Assembly: GCA_018399285.1 (NCBI GenBank)
Contig: JAGYOW010000017.1
Coordinates: 1-63,585 of the forward strand
Reading direction: 5' to 3'
Length of the DNA stretch: 63,585 nucleotides
From: Desulfotignum sp.
GTDB lineage: Bacteria; Desulfobacterota; Desulfobacteria; Desulfobacterales; Desulfobacteraceae
Shown here: one piece after another, positions 54,411 to 63,402 of the stretch
How the letters are laid out: every line of letters starts with the position of its first letter
Position numbering within the stretch: the first letter of the stretch is position 1
Program-made: the position numbers and the translations under genes
Notes under the pieces: model-generated
Seen by the model: the letters and a program-made list of their open reading frames with translations, nothing else
The model's database searches: none
What the model was told of the DNA's origin: nothing

Positions 54411-54461
54411 CACGAAGCACACGAAGATCACGAAGAATCAATCTCTTCGTGATCTTCGTGC
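54411..54461. repeat. CACGAAG-type palindromic repeat, second copy
   Basis: Left arm 54420-54436 and right arm 54444-54460 pair over 17 bases without mismatch (CACGAAGATCACGAAG core), with a 7-nt loop; an extra CACGAAG unit lies at 54411-54417. Same unit as the palindrome at 3724-3786. It lies between the oxidoreductase and the convergent sensor remnant and may act as a two-way terminator. Confidence 0.85.
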
Positions 54462-54462
54462 A

Positions 54463-55010
54463 TCAATTGTTTTCATCTTCATAGATATCCAGATCCGGGT
54501 AGAATTTTTCCGCGCATTCCCGGCAGATGCTGTGGCTGAATTGCGCATCGTAATGCTCGTGGATATAAGTTTCCATCTGCTTCCAGTACCCTTTGTCGGC
54601 CCTGTGCATCAAAGAGTGCAATGCCTTGGGCATCGAGGTGCAGACAGTCATCATGTCTGTTGAAAAAAAATGAAGTGTCCATGATGGCGGTGAGAACACC
54701 GGTAAATTGGTTTTGTTGGTGTTCCACCCGGCGGCAATCATGCAGATCATCACCAGAATCGGCATGAACATGAGGTCCCGGAAAAAAGCGGCCTGCCTGT
54801 TCGTCATTGTCTTTAACAGCCGGGCATTGGAAAAAAACTGGACATCAATCTGTCTGTCCAGAGCGGTTTTCAATTGTTGCACAAACCGCTCAACGGCCCG
54901 GGTCTGAAAATGGGATGCTGTGTTTTCCACGGAAATCCGCATTTTGGGCAGGGGTTTTTCAGCGATGACAACACCGGCCTACCCCAGACATATGATAAGA
55001 AAAATCATGA
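54463..55010 (-). pseudogene. Chimeric remnant: DctP-type receptor front joined to sensor C-terminal module
   Basis: On the minus strand a signal peptide (MIFLIICLG, then an in-frame TAG, then AGVVIAEKPLPK) leads into a DctP-type receptor: MRISVENTASHFQTRAVERF and VQQLKTALDRQIDVQFFSNA. Two frame changes near 54790 and 54650 follow, and the end is a sensor tail: DKGYWKQMETYIHEHYDAQF, HSICRECAEKFYPDLDIYED and a stop at 54463. So the middle of two genes was lost and they are fused out of frame. It lies 26 nt after the PAS kinase on the same strand. Confidence 0.78.
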
Positions 55011-55036
55011 CAACGATGCTGTTTTCGGCATGCCTT

Positions 55037-56221
55037 TTAAACCATTTTCTCTGCTTTTTCCCCCGTCATCGTCGGGCTGGTTTTGTTTTGACCTTTAAAT
55101 CGGGGCAGATAGATGTTGAAACAGGTCCCTTGGCCGGGCTCACTGTGGACATGGATGAATCCTTTATTCTGTTTTACGATGCCGTAGACGGTTGAAAGTC
55201 CCAGACCGGTTCCGTGGCCTACTCCCTTGGTAGTGAAAAAAGGTTCGAAGATATTGTCCAGCGTATTTTTATCCATGCCGCAACCGGTATCACTGATGGT
55301 CAACCGCACAAAATCACCGGGAATGAAACCCGGATGTTCACTGCAAAATTTTTCGTCAAAAGAGTGTTTGCCGGTTTCTATGGTAAGACTGCCGACACCG
55401 GTGATGGCATCCCGGGCATTGACACATAAATTGGCAAGGATTTGGTCGATCTGGGAGGGATCCATTTTTAAGGACCATAAAGAACCGTCCGGCTTCCAGA
55501 TCAGATCTATGTCTTCACCGATGAGGCGACCCATCAGATTGAGCATGTTTTCCACGGTATCGTTCAAATCCAGCTGTCTGGGTGAGACAGGTTGTTTTCT
55601 GGCAAAGGCCAGCAACTGATTTGTGATATCAGCTGATCGCTTTGCCGCAGTTTCAATCTCTTTCAGGTCAACATGCACTGAATCGTTTTTGTGGACTTTT
55701 TCCATGGCAAATTCCAGGCGCCCCAGAATGATTCCCAGCATATTGTTAAAATCGTGGGCCACACCACCGGCCAGGCGACCTACGGATTCGATCTTCTGGG
55801 CCTGAATGAGTTGGGCTTGAAGATTTTCTTTCTCAGCCTCGATCTGTTTTCGTTCAGTAATATCCCGACAGATGCAAAAGATGTGCTTTTGCCCATCAAA
55901 CCAGGCGGCATTGGTCGTTATCTCAACATCATAGGTGCTGCCGTCGCTTCGCAGGTGTGTGGTTTCAAAATGATCTCCTTTTTCATTGACCCGGTTTATC
56001 ATTTCAAGTAACTGTTCGGGTGGGAAAAAATTTTCCCAGTCAAACACCTTGAGCCGGGTCATGGAGTCAAGAGAATGGCCGATCATGTCGGCAAACCGCT
56101 GACTGGATTCGATCACCTGTCCTGTCTGATCCAGGATGACAATACCGTCCCTGGACTGTTCCATGAGTATCCGCCAACGAGCTCTTTCTTTCGATGCTTT
56201 ATCTGACACTTTGTTTTTCAT
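55037..56221 (-). CDS. PAS-domain sensor histidine kinase
   Basis: A 394-residue soluble histidine kinase. PAS domain residues 15-135 (MEQSRDGIVILDQTGQVIES; HIFCICRDITERKQIEAEKE), kinase core with the phospho-His in VGRLAGGVAHDFNNMLGIIL, N box NLCVNARDAITGVGSLTI, and G boxes ISDTGCGMDKNTLDNIFEPF and HGTGLGLSTVYGIVKQNKGF. No membrane helix, so it senses inside the cell. It is a close paralogue of the decayed kinase at 23170-25294. No response regulator lies beside it. Intact and of normal length. Confidence 0.93.
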   Translation of the reverse strand: MKNKVSDKASKERARWRILMEQSRDGIVILDQTGQVIESSQRFADMIGHSLDSMTRLKVFDWENFFPPEQLLEMINRVNEKGDHFETTHLRSDGSTYDVEITTNAAWFDGQKHIFCICRDITERKQIEAEKENLQAQLIQAQKIESVGRLAGGVAHDFNNMLGIILGRLEFAMEKVHKNDSVHVDLKEIETAAKRSADITNQLLAFARKQPVSPRQLDLNDTVENMLNLMGRLIGEDIDLIWKPDGSLWSLKMDPSQIDQILANLCVNARDAITGVGSLTIETGKHSFDEKFCSEHPGFIPGDFVRLTISDTGCGMDKNTLDNIFEPFFTTKGVGHGTGLGLSTVYGIVKQNKGFIHVHSEPGQGTCFNIYLPRFKGQNKTSPTMTGEKAEKMV

Positions 56222-56286
56222 CGGTCCTTTATTTTATTATCCGGGAATTGGTGCACCAAGCCCGGAAAGTTTGTCTGTCTTAAATT

Positions 56287-57849
56287 CTATTTGTGACCGG
56301 TATTTTTTTCAATATCCATATCCGGTTTCCACAGCACTTCATAGAGTTCACTGCGCCGGCTTTTAAGATTTCTGACACTCCCGATCTGGCGCAGCTCTTT
56401 TAACAGATCCCGGTCCAGGTCCACCATCAGGGTCATCTCCGTGTTGGGTGTGGCTTCCGCCGCAATGGCATCATGGGGAAACGCAAAATCAGACGGGGTG
56501 AATACGGCGGACTGGGCATACTGGATGTCCATATTTTCCACTTTAGGCAGGTTGCCCACGCTGCCGGAGATGGCCACGTAGCATTCGTTTTCAATGGCCC
56601 GGGCCTGGGCGCACCGACGGACCCGCAGATACGCGTTTTTGGTGTCGGTCCAGTAGGGCACGCACAAAAGGGTGATGCCTTTTTCCGCCAGGTACCGGGA
56701 CAGTTCGGGAAATTCCACGTCATAACACACCAGGATGCCGATCTTGCCGATATCGGTCTGAAACGCTTTTAAAGAATGCCCCCCCTTGAATCCCCAGTAC
56801 TGGGCTTCGTCCGGGGTGATGTGCAGCTTGTCCTGGGAATCCCAGGTCCCGTCCCGTCTGCACAGAAACGACACGTTGTACAGAGCGTCATCCCTGAGCT
56901 GGGGCAGGCTCCCGGTCACGATATTGATGTTGTAGGTGATGGCCAGGTTCACGAATGCGGCCCGGATATCGTCAGTATATTCGGACAGGGACCGCATGGC
57001 TTCGGCCGGATTTTCCTGATTGAAATTTTTGAGCAGGGGCGCATTGAGCAGTTCCGGAAACACGATCAGGTCCGAGTTGTACCCGGCCATGGCATCCACG
57101 AAAAAATCCACCTGGTGGAGAAATTCCTCCAGATTGTTGAAGGACCGCATCTGCCACTGGACCACACCGATGCGGGGATAGGCTTTGCGCCCGCCGAACA
57201 GGATCTGTTTTTTTTCATAATAGATGTTGTTCCATTCCATGAGCACCCCATAAGCATCGGACTGAGTGTCCTCGGGAATGTAGTTTTTCAAAATTTTTTT
57301 GATGTGAAAATCATTGGACAGCTGGAAGGTGAGTACCGGGTCATAGATCTCAGTGGCCTTGACCTTCTGAATATACTGGGCCGGGGTCATCTCTTTGGCA
57401 TATTTGCCGTACCCGGAATCCGGGCCGCCGAAAATGATGCTTTTCTTAAATTCAGGGTTTCGCACAATCTTTCTGGCATCGTACAGCCAGCCTCCCAGGC
57501 GCAGACCCCGGTACTCCGGGTCCACGAAAATGTCCACCCCCGTACAAAAGCATCGCCTTCCGGATCATGAGGGCGTGGACATCCTACCGCCGGTCACCAT
57601 GTCTACAGGGCGCCGCCGTTTTTCAAATTCTTCGGCAGTGATTGATGATGGCCAGCCGCGCAGGTCGATCCGTTTGTCCCGATACGATGATCTGGCCTTC
57701 GGGAAACTGATCGATGAGCACGGCAAATTCTTCCGTCCAGGCCCGCCCATGCCGGCGTACACCAGTTCATGATGCGCTGATATCGGGATAGTCCTCTTTT
57801 TCAGACTTCTCAAAGTCAGTTTGTGGTCGGTGGGTTCAATGTCGGTCAT
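56287..57849 (-). pseudogene. GNAT acetyltransferase-nitrilase fusion (carbon-nitrogen hydrolase), frameshifted near its start
   Basis: The intact part (57537-56287, 416 residues) holds the end of a GNAT domain (MDIFVDPEYRGLRLGGWLYD) and a full nitrilase domain: YPRIGVVQWQMRSFNNLEEF, DLIVFPELLNAPLLKNF (catalytic Glu), Lys region QDKLHITPDEAQYWGFKGGH, and the Cys in GILVCYDVEFPELSRYLAEK. Upstream, the GNAT start reads from ATG 57849 (GGAG site) as MTDIEPTDHKLTLRSLKK, then DISAHHELVYAGMGG, but is broken by changes near 57800, 57740, 57600 and 57545. Fusions of this kind are common, about 510-520 residues, with unknown amide substrate. The nitrilase half alone could still be made from an internal start. 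Confidence 0.82.
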
Positions 57850-57953
57850 GTCCGCTCCAATACTATAATATATCCATTGCCGTCTAGTCAAATTGTATTA
57901 TATCAAGATTGCTTCTGAATTGCCACTTTTGAAACCGGATCACCTGGACAGAC

Positions 57954-59489
57954 TCATTCTCCGGGCAGAGAACAGGCGTTGGTGATTTTGGGAGGAACCG
58001 CCGGGGCGGGCTCAACAACGATTTTCCCGGCCGCCTTTGCCATGCCGGTCAGCATCCGGGAAACACATACTGGTGAAACGGTACAGGGCATACCAGTGGA
58101 AGGTTATGCCCCATATGCCTCTGGGCAGAAACCGGGACAGCAGCGTCAGATCGCACCGGTCCGTTCCGGCCGGGGTGATTTTGATTTCAGCAACGCCTGG
58201 CCCGGCAGTTTCATCTCCGCTCAGCAGTAGCCGGTGCGGCGTGTTCATCTCCAGGACCCGCCAGAAATCCAGGGCATCCCCCACCCGCAGATTGTGCCTG
58301 GATCAGCTTCGTCCCCGCTGGAGACCCACACCGCCGGAGAAGATCCATCACGCCTCTGAGTTTCCACAGCAGATTCAGCCGCATAATATCCGGTCTCACT
58401 CGCCCACCTGTTCCACGGCCGGCCACAGGTCTGATGCGTTCCCCGAAACTGCGGCCCCGGTACCCGCATTTAAGAATCGTCCCCCCGGAATGGAATCCCC
58501 GCAATGGCCCATTCCGGTAGATCAGGTCTCCGGCATCGGCCCAGCAGGTGTCCACCTGCCCTGCCGGACCCGGTCCAGGCCCGCTCAATGGCCTGGCCGC
58601 AGGTGAGCAGATCCTGGGGGATAATGTCTCTGATGCGGTGTTCCGTGCACACCGTGGGCAGGCTCAGTCCTTCAGCCAGGGGTCTGGCAATGGCGGCCGG
58701 CACCGGGGTCACCAGATGAATCCATAAGGAAGACAGCCGGGGGGTGAGCACGGGCACCGGGATCATCACAGGCTTCGGCAGGCCGGCCTGTTTGGCGAAA
58801 ATGGCGAACAGATCCCGGTAGGACACGATGTCCGGGCCGCCGATGTCAAAGGTTTTGCCCCGGGTTTCCGGATGTTCCAGGCATCCTTTCAGATATTCCA
58901 GCACATTGGTGATGGCAATGGGCTGGGTGGGCATGCTCACCCATTTCGGGGTGATCATCACAGGCAGTCGTTCGGCCAGGTACCGCAGAATCTCGAAACT
59001 GGCGCTGCCTGAACCTAAGATCATGGCGGCTCTGAGCACGGTGCCCGGCACCGGCCCGCTCTGCAGGATATTTCCCACCTCGTTTCTGGATATCAGGTGT
59101 GCGCTGATATTTTGATGATGGATATCTCCTAAGCCGCCCAGATAGATGATGTGATCCGCCCCCTGGTTTGCGGCGGCTTTCCCCATGTTGGCGGCCCCGA
59201 TTTTATCCGCATCCCGGTAGCTACTTTTTCTGGAGAGCATGGAGTGAACCAGATAGTAGATGGCCCCGCACCCGGCAACGGCTTTATCCAGAGAAGCGGT
59301 GTCCATGATGTCGCCGGTCACCAGTTCGATGCCGGGATCTGTGCCCCAGGGCCGGGCTGCCATTTTTTCAATGGACCGCCCCATGGCCCGGACCCGGTAT
59401 CCGGAAGATAAAAGCAGCGGGATCAGACGGCCGGCCACATATCCCGTGGCACCGGTCACCAGGATGGGTCTGGCTTTTTTTTCATGCAT
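57954..59489 (-). pseudogene. NAD(P)-binding (NmrA-like) plus DUF2867 protein, frameshifted in its C-terminal half
   Basis: Residues 1-320 (59489 to about 58530) are clean: RPILVTGATGYVAGRLIPLL, YYLVHSMLSRKSSYRDADKI, VLRAAMILGSGSASFEILRY and TFDIGGPDIVSYRDLFAIFA, an extended SDR fold. The following DUF2867 part is readable only over several frames: TCWADAGDLIYRNGPLRGFH, FGERIRPVAGR, then MNTPHRLLLSGDE, AEIKITPAGTDRCDLTLLSR and FLPRGIWGITFHWYALY, ending at a stop near 57954. The total of about 510 codons is the normal size of this two-domain family, of unknown substrate. Four or more frame changes lie between 58.0 and 58.6 kb. The SDR part could be made as a shortened protein. Confidence 0.82.
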
Positions 59490-59602
59490 AAGTTGTTCTC
59501 AATGAAATGGGTTGGTTTTTTGATAAACAGCCATTTAGTCTTGTTGTCAATTTATGTAAAACGCGTAAAAATTGCAAAAGGTTTTTGTCAATCAAGTTCT
59601 TC

Positions 59603-59632
59603 TTGGCATGAGAATACGTATTGTGCTATAGC
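59603..59632 (+). promoter_or_regulatory. Possible promoter of the TAXI operon
   Basis: TTGGCA at 59603-59608, 18 bases, TATAGC at 59627-59632. It lies about 140 nt before the TAXI gene in a 280-nt gap, oriented with it. Match is moderate. Confidence 0.4.
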
Positions 59633-59641
59633 CAGAGTCAG

Positions 59642-59697
59642 CGATTTTGAAAAAAATCGTCAATTTTTCAAACAAGGAGGGACTGCCTATGGGTTAA
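59642..59697 (+). promoter_or_regulatory. Leader hairpin and start-stop element before the TAXI gene
   Basis: A perfect 7-bp hairpin (CGATTTT/AAAATCG, 59642-59659) with a GAAA loop is followed by AAGGAGG (59674-59680) and, 8 nt on, ATG GGT TAA (59689-59697), a two-codon open frame with an excellent ribosome site. The true TAXI start is 76 nt further. A minimal open frame with a strong site can hold a ribosome and change the expression or stability of the downstream gene; this is inference. Confidence 0.4.
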
Positions 59698-59773
59698 CGC
59701 CATCTCGCTTTTCATGGGACAATTGTGTCATTTTCACGAAAAATGCCTGAATTTAAAAAAGGAGATATGCCTG

Positions 59774-60742
59774 ATGAAAAAAATACCGATGTTATTTGTC
59801 ATTTTATCCATCACCCTGATGTTTGCCGGAACGGTTGTGGCCAAAACCACGTTTCTGGGAATCGGCACCGGCGGCACCGGCGGCATTTATTACCCTTATG
59901 GGGGCGGCGTGGCTGAAATCTGGTCCAAACATGTGGACGGCGTCAAAGCGGTGGCGGAAGTCACGGGCGCCAGTGTTGAAAACATCAAACTGGCCCACAA
60001 AGGAGAGACCGTTATCGGTCTGGTCATGGGGGATGTGGCCATGGCCGCTTATAACGGCACGGATGCGTTCAAAGACAAGAAACAGAACGTACTCTCTCTG
60101 GCGACCATGTATCCCAACCTGCTCCAGGTGGTGGCATTGAAAAAAAGCGGGATCACCAACATCGAACAGGTCAAGGGCAGAAACATCAGCACGGGCAGCC
60201 CGGGCAGCGGCACCAATTTCATGGCTGAAGCCGTGCTCAAAGCTTTGGATATCCCCCTGGACTCCTACAAAGACAGCCGGCTGTCGTTCACCGAAAGCGC
60301 CAATGCCCTCAGAGACGGCACCATTGATGTAGGGATCTGGTGTGTGGGACCGGGCACCAGCTCCATTCTGGATCTGGCCACCACCCATGAGATCACCATT
60401 CTGCCGTTTACACCGGAACAGACCCAAAAAATTCTGGCGGCCGAGGCCACTTATGCCGGGGTGGATCTTTCCGGCGGTGTCTACCGGGGCGTGGATGAAA
60501 ACGTGCCCACCATCGGGGTGTGGAATGTGATTATCTGCCAGGCATCCCTGGACACGAATCTTGTATATGATTTGAGTAAAGCCTTGTTTGAAAACAATGA
60601 CTATCTGAAAAAAATTCATCCCACTGCCGCATATACCGTTCCTGAAAACACGGTCAATTATTCTCCCATCCCGCTGCATCCGGGCACCATCAAATTTCTG
60701 GAGGAAAAAGGGCTTTCCATCCCTGCAAAACTGACACCCTGA
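59774..60742 (+). CDS. TAXI-family TRAP transporter solute receptor
   Basis: A 322-residue periplasmic receptor of the TAXI type. Signal peptide MKKIPMLFVILSITLMFAGT VVAK; start 59774 chosen by AAAAAAGGAG 9 nt upstream. Motifs: FLGIGTGGTGGIYYPYGGGV (the hallmark start), VTGASVENIKLAHKGETVIG, RNISTGSPGSGTNFMAEAVL. TAXI receptors bind dicarboxylic amino acids or related acids and work with a fused TRAP permease, which is encoded two genes downstream. Together with the CoA-transferase that follows, import and activation of a dicarboxylate (for example glutarate or glutaconate) is plausible. Confidence 0.93.
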   Translation: MKKIPMLFVILSITLMFAGTVVAKTTFLGIGTGGTGGIYYPYGGGVAEIWSKHVDGVKAVAEVTGASVENIKLAHKGETVIGLVMGDVAMAAYNGTDAFKDKKQNVLSLATMYPNLLQVVALKKSGITNIEQVKGRNISTGSPGSGTNFMAEAVLKALDIPLDSYKDSRLSFTESANALRDGTIDVGIWCVGPGTSSILDLATTHEITILPFTPEQTQKILAAEATYAGVDLSGGVYRGVDENVPTIGVWNVIICQASLDTNLVYDLSKALFENNDYLKKIHPTAAYTVPENTVNYSPIPLHPGTIKFLEEKGLSIPAKLTP

Positions 60743-60761
60743 AAATAAGGGGGACGCGGGA

Positions 60762-61316
60762 ATGAAAATCATGACCAGGCCGAAAATTGCTGCCGCCGTC
60801 TGCCTGTCCGGCCTGGTTTTGATTTTGATTGCAGGGGCTCTGAAGATTCCGGCGGGCGTGGCCCTGCACGTCACCCTGGCTGACGCGGATACCCGCATCC
60901 TGGTGCTGCCCCTGGCACCCGGGGAACGGTTTTGTCTGCATTATTACCATTCCGTGGAAAACACCCCCATCTGGGAAGACCACAGCATGGACCGGTCCGG
61001 CACGATTTTCATTGAAGAAGAACGGTATGAAAAATTCGGGGCCGGCATGGGAAAAATGCCCGGGGTGGGCCAAATGGTGCAGAAAGGAAAATATGAAGCC
61101 ATTGTGGACATGCATTACCCTGTGAACACCTTTGTGTTGCGGGTGGGCAGTCCGAAGGTGGCCCATACCCTGATATGGCGGGGGCGGCAGTTCAATCTGT
61201 CAAAACAGTTTGCCCATCAGCGGGTGTGGTTTTCCGGCCGGCCCGTGAAACTGTATCAGTCCATTTCATATTTTTTCGGCTCCGGACGGGCCGGGTCATG
61301 GCCTGAATCCACATAA
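60762..61316 (+). CDS. DUF1850 protein of a TAXI operon
   Basis: A 184-residue protein with a single N-terminal membrane anchor or signal (IAAAVCLSGLVLILIAGALK). The body reads as small beta-rich DUF1850: HVTLADADTRILVLPLAPGE, RFCLHYYHSVENTPIWEDHS. DUF1850 genes usually lie between TAXI receptors and fused TRAP permeases, as here; role unknown. The gap to the receptor is 19 nt and to the permease 17 nt. Confidence 0.88.
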   Translation: MKIMTRPKIAAAVCLSGLVLILIAGALKIPAGVALHVTLADADTRILVLPLAPGERFCLHYYHSVENTPIWEDHSMDRSGTIFIEEERYEKFGAGMGKMPGVGQMVQKGKYEAIVDMHYPVNTFVLRVGSPKVAHTLIWRGRQFNLSKQFAHQRVWFSGRPVKLYQSISYFFGSGRAGSWPEST

Positions 61317-61333
61317 CCTCACAAGGAACATCG

Positions 61334-63346
61334 ATGATTGAACTTGATATGTCTGAAAAACAAGTAAATCCAGATGAAGAATACACGCCGGCGGGTCAAA
61401 ACCCCACCCTGGTGACATTCACGGCCCGGGTGGTGATGGCGATTGCCGTGGGTTTGAGCCTGTATCAGCTGTATACCGCGGGCGTAGTGGCCCTGACCGC
61501 TTTGGTTCAGCGATCCATCCATTTGGGAGCCATCCTCACCCTGGTGTTTCTGACCCGACCTGCGTTTGCCGGTATGAAAAAAAACAAGCTGTCGGTCTGG
61601 GTGGTGCTGGACTGGATGCTGGCAGGACTGTCCATCTATTGTACGTATTATATCTGCGGCAATCTGTCGGAGATCTTTGACCGGCAGGGGGACTGGCTGT
61701 TTCAGGACCGGGTGGTGAGCATCATGGGGGTGCTGCTGGTGCTGGAAGCCTGTCGCCGGGTCATCGGGGTATTCATGACCGGCATCTGTGCTTTGAGCAT
61801 TGTTTATGCCATGTTCGGGCCGTACATGCCCGAGCTGATCATCCACAAAGGATACAGCATCGAGCGGATTGCCACCACCTTGTGGCTGACCACGGAAGGG
61901 ATCTTCGGCCTGCCCATCGGGGTGGCGGCTACTTTTGTTTTTGTGTTCGTGCTGTTTGGCGCGATTCTGGAAACCACGGGCGGGGGCGCGTTTTTCATTG
62001 ACATGGCCTATGCCCTGACCGGCCGGTTTTCCGGCGGCCCTGCCAAAGCGTCCGTGGTGGCTTCCGGATTCATGGGATCCGTGTCAGGATCAGCCGTGGG
62101 CAATGTGGCGGCCACCGGCTCCTTTACCATTCCCATGATGAAAAAAGTGGGGTACCGGCCCCACATGGCCGGGGCCATCGAGGCGGCCGCCTCCACGGGC
62201 GGACAGCTCATGCCGCCCATCATGGGGGCCGGGGCGTTTCTCATGGCTGAGTTCACCAACACCAGCTACCTGACCATCATCAAGGTGGCCCTGGTGCCGG
62301 CCATCATGTACTATATCACTGTGCTGGTGTTCGTGCACTATGAAGCCAAAAAATTCGGGTTAAAGGGCCAGCCAAAGGAAAGCCTGCCAAAAATTGGCAG
62401 TGTGATAAAGAACGGCCTGCATTTTATCATTCCGGTGCTCATACTCATTTATGTGCTGATGGCCAATTATTCACCCATGATGGCCGGGTTTATTGCCGTT
62501 GTCAGTACCCTGGGCATCAGTATTCTGGTGAATTTTATCCGATGGATCACCACCACGGAAAATCGAATGCGCTTGTCAGGATTTGCGGCCAAAGAAGGGG
62601 GACTGCTGATCAAAGCCCTGGAAAACGGGGCCAAGAATGCGGTCATGGTGTCCGTGGCCTGCGCCGCCGCCGGTATCATTGTGGGTATGGTCAGCCTGAC
62701 GGGCATGGGACTGAAATTTTCCAGCCTGGTGATGGAATTGAGTTTCGGCATCAAGACCCTGGCCATTCTGCTCATTGCCGTTGCCTCGCTGGTACTGGGC
62801 ATGGGGCTGCCCGTCACGGCCAGTTATATTGTTCTGGCCACCCTGGCCGGCCCGGCCCTCATGGACATGGGCGTGCCCGTGCTGGTGGCCCACATGATCG
62901 TGTTCTGGTATTCCCAGGACTCCAACGTCACCCCGCCGGTAAGCCTGGCCAGTTTTGCCGGGGCAGCCATTGCAAAGGCCAGTCCCATGCGCACGGCATT
63001 TGCCTCCTGGAAACTGGCAAAAGGGCTTTACATTATCCCCCTGGTTATGGCATACAGGCCTCTTTTAGGGATGGGAGACAATTATGAACTGCTGCACTGG
63101 GAAGTGATCCTCACCATGATCACCACCACCCTGGGCCTGGTGGCATTTGCCTCGGCCCTGGAACGGTTCTGCATCCGGGCGGCCACCGGTCTGGAAACCG
63201 GGCTGTTCTGGCTGGCGGCGGCCGGGCTGCTGTGGACCTCCTTTTGGACGGAAGCGGCGGGGTTTATCTTGCTGTTGATCGCCCTGGCCCTGCAGAAATG
63301 GTCTTTCGGCCGCCACAAAGCCGGATCATCCTCTGTGATTCCTTGA
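61334..63346 (+). CDS. TRAP transporter fused permease (4TM/12TM)
   Basis: A 670-residue membrane protein joining the DctQ-like and DctM-like parts. The first about 150 residues hold four helices; the rest has the DctM fold: GLPIGVAATFVFVFVLFGAI, GFMGSVSGSAVGNVAATGSF, EAAASTGGQLMPPIMGAGAF and YSQDSNVTPPVSLASFAGAA. AAGGAACATCG precedes ATG 61334. It works with the TAXI receptor. Intact. A CoA-transferase gene follows after 56 nt on the same strand. Confidence 0.95.
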   Translation: MIELDMSEKQVNPDEEYTPAGQNPTLVTFTARVVMAIAVGLSLYQLYTAGVVALTALVQRSIHLGAILTLVFLTRPAFAGMKKNKLSVWVVLDWMLAGLSIYCTYYICGNLSEIFDRQGDWLFQDRVVSIMGVLLVLEACRRVIGVFMTGICALSIVYAMFGPYMPELIIHKGYSIERIATTLWLTTEGIFGLPIGVAATFVFVFVLFGAILETTGGGAFFIDMAYALTGRFSGGPAKASVVASGFMGSVSGSAVGNVAATGSFTIPMMKKVGYRPHMAGAIEAAASTGGQLMPPIMGAGAFLMAEFTNTSYLTIIKVALVPAIMYYITVLVFVHYEAKKFGLKGQPKESLPKIGSVIKNGLHFIIPVLILIYVLMANYSPMMAGFIAVVSTLGISILVNFIRWITTTENRMRLSGFAAKEGGLLIKALENGAKNAVMVSVACAAAGIIVGMVSLTGMGLKFSSLVMELSFGIKTLAILLIAVASLVLGMGLPVTASYIVLATLAGPALMDMGVPVLVAHMIVFWYSQDSNVTPPVSLASFAGAAIAKASPMRTAFASWKLAKGLYIIPLVMAYRPLLGMGDNYELLHWEVILTMITTTLGLVAFASALERFCIRAATGLETGLFWLAAAGLLWTSFWTEAAGFILLLIALALQKWSFGRHKAGSSSVIP

Positions 63347-63402
63347 CCGGCGGGTGTGCATGAAACAAATCACATTGAATTAAAGGATATCAGACAACGA
63401 AA

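Noticed and set aside
59600-59630. A sigma-54 promoter (TGGCATG...)
   Set aside because: The -24 part looks right, but no TTGC-type -12 element is at the needed spacing.
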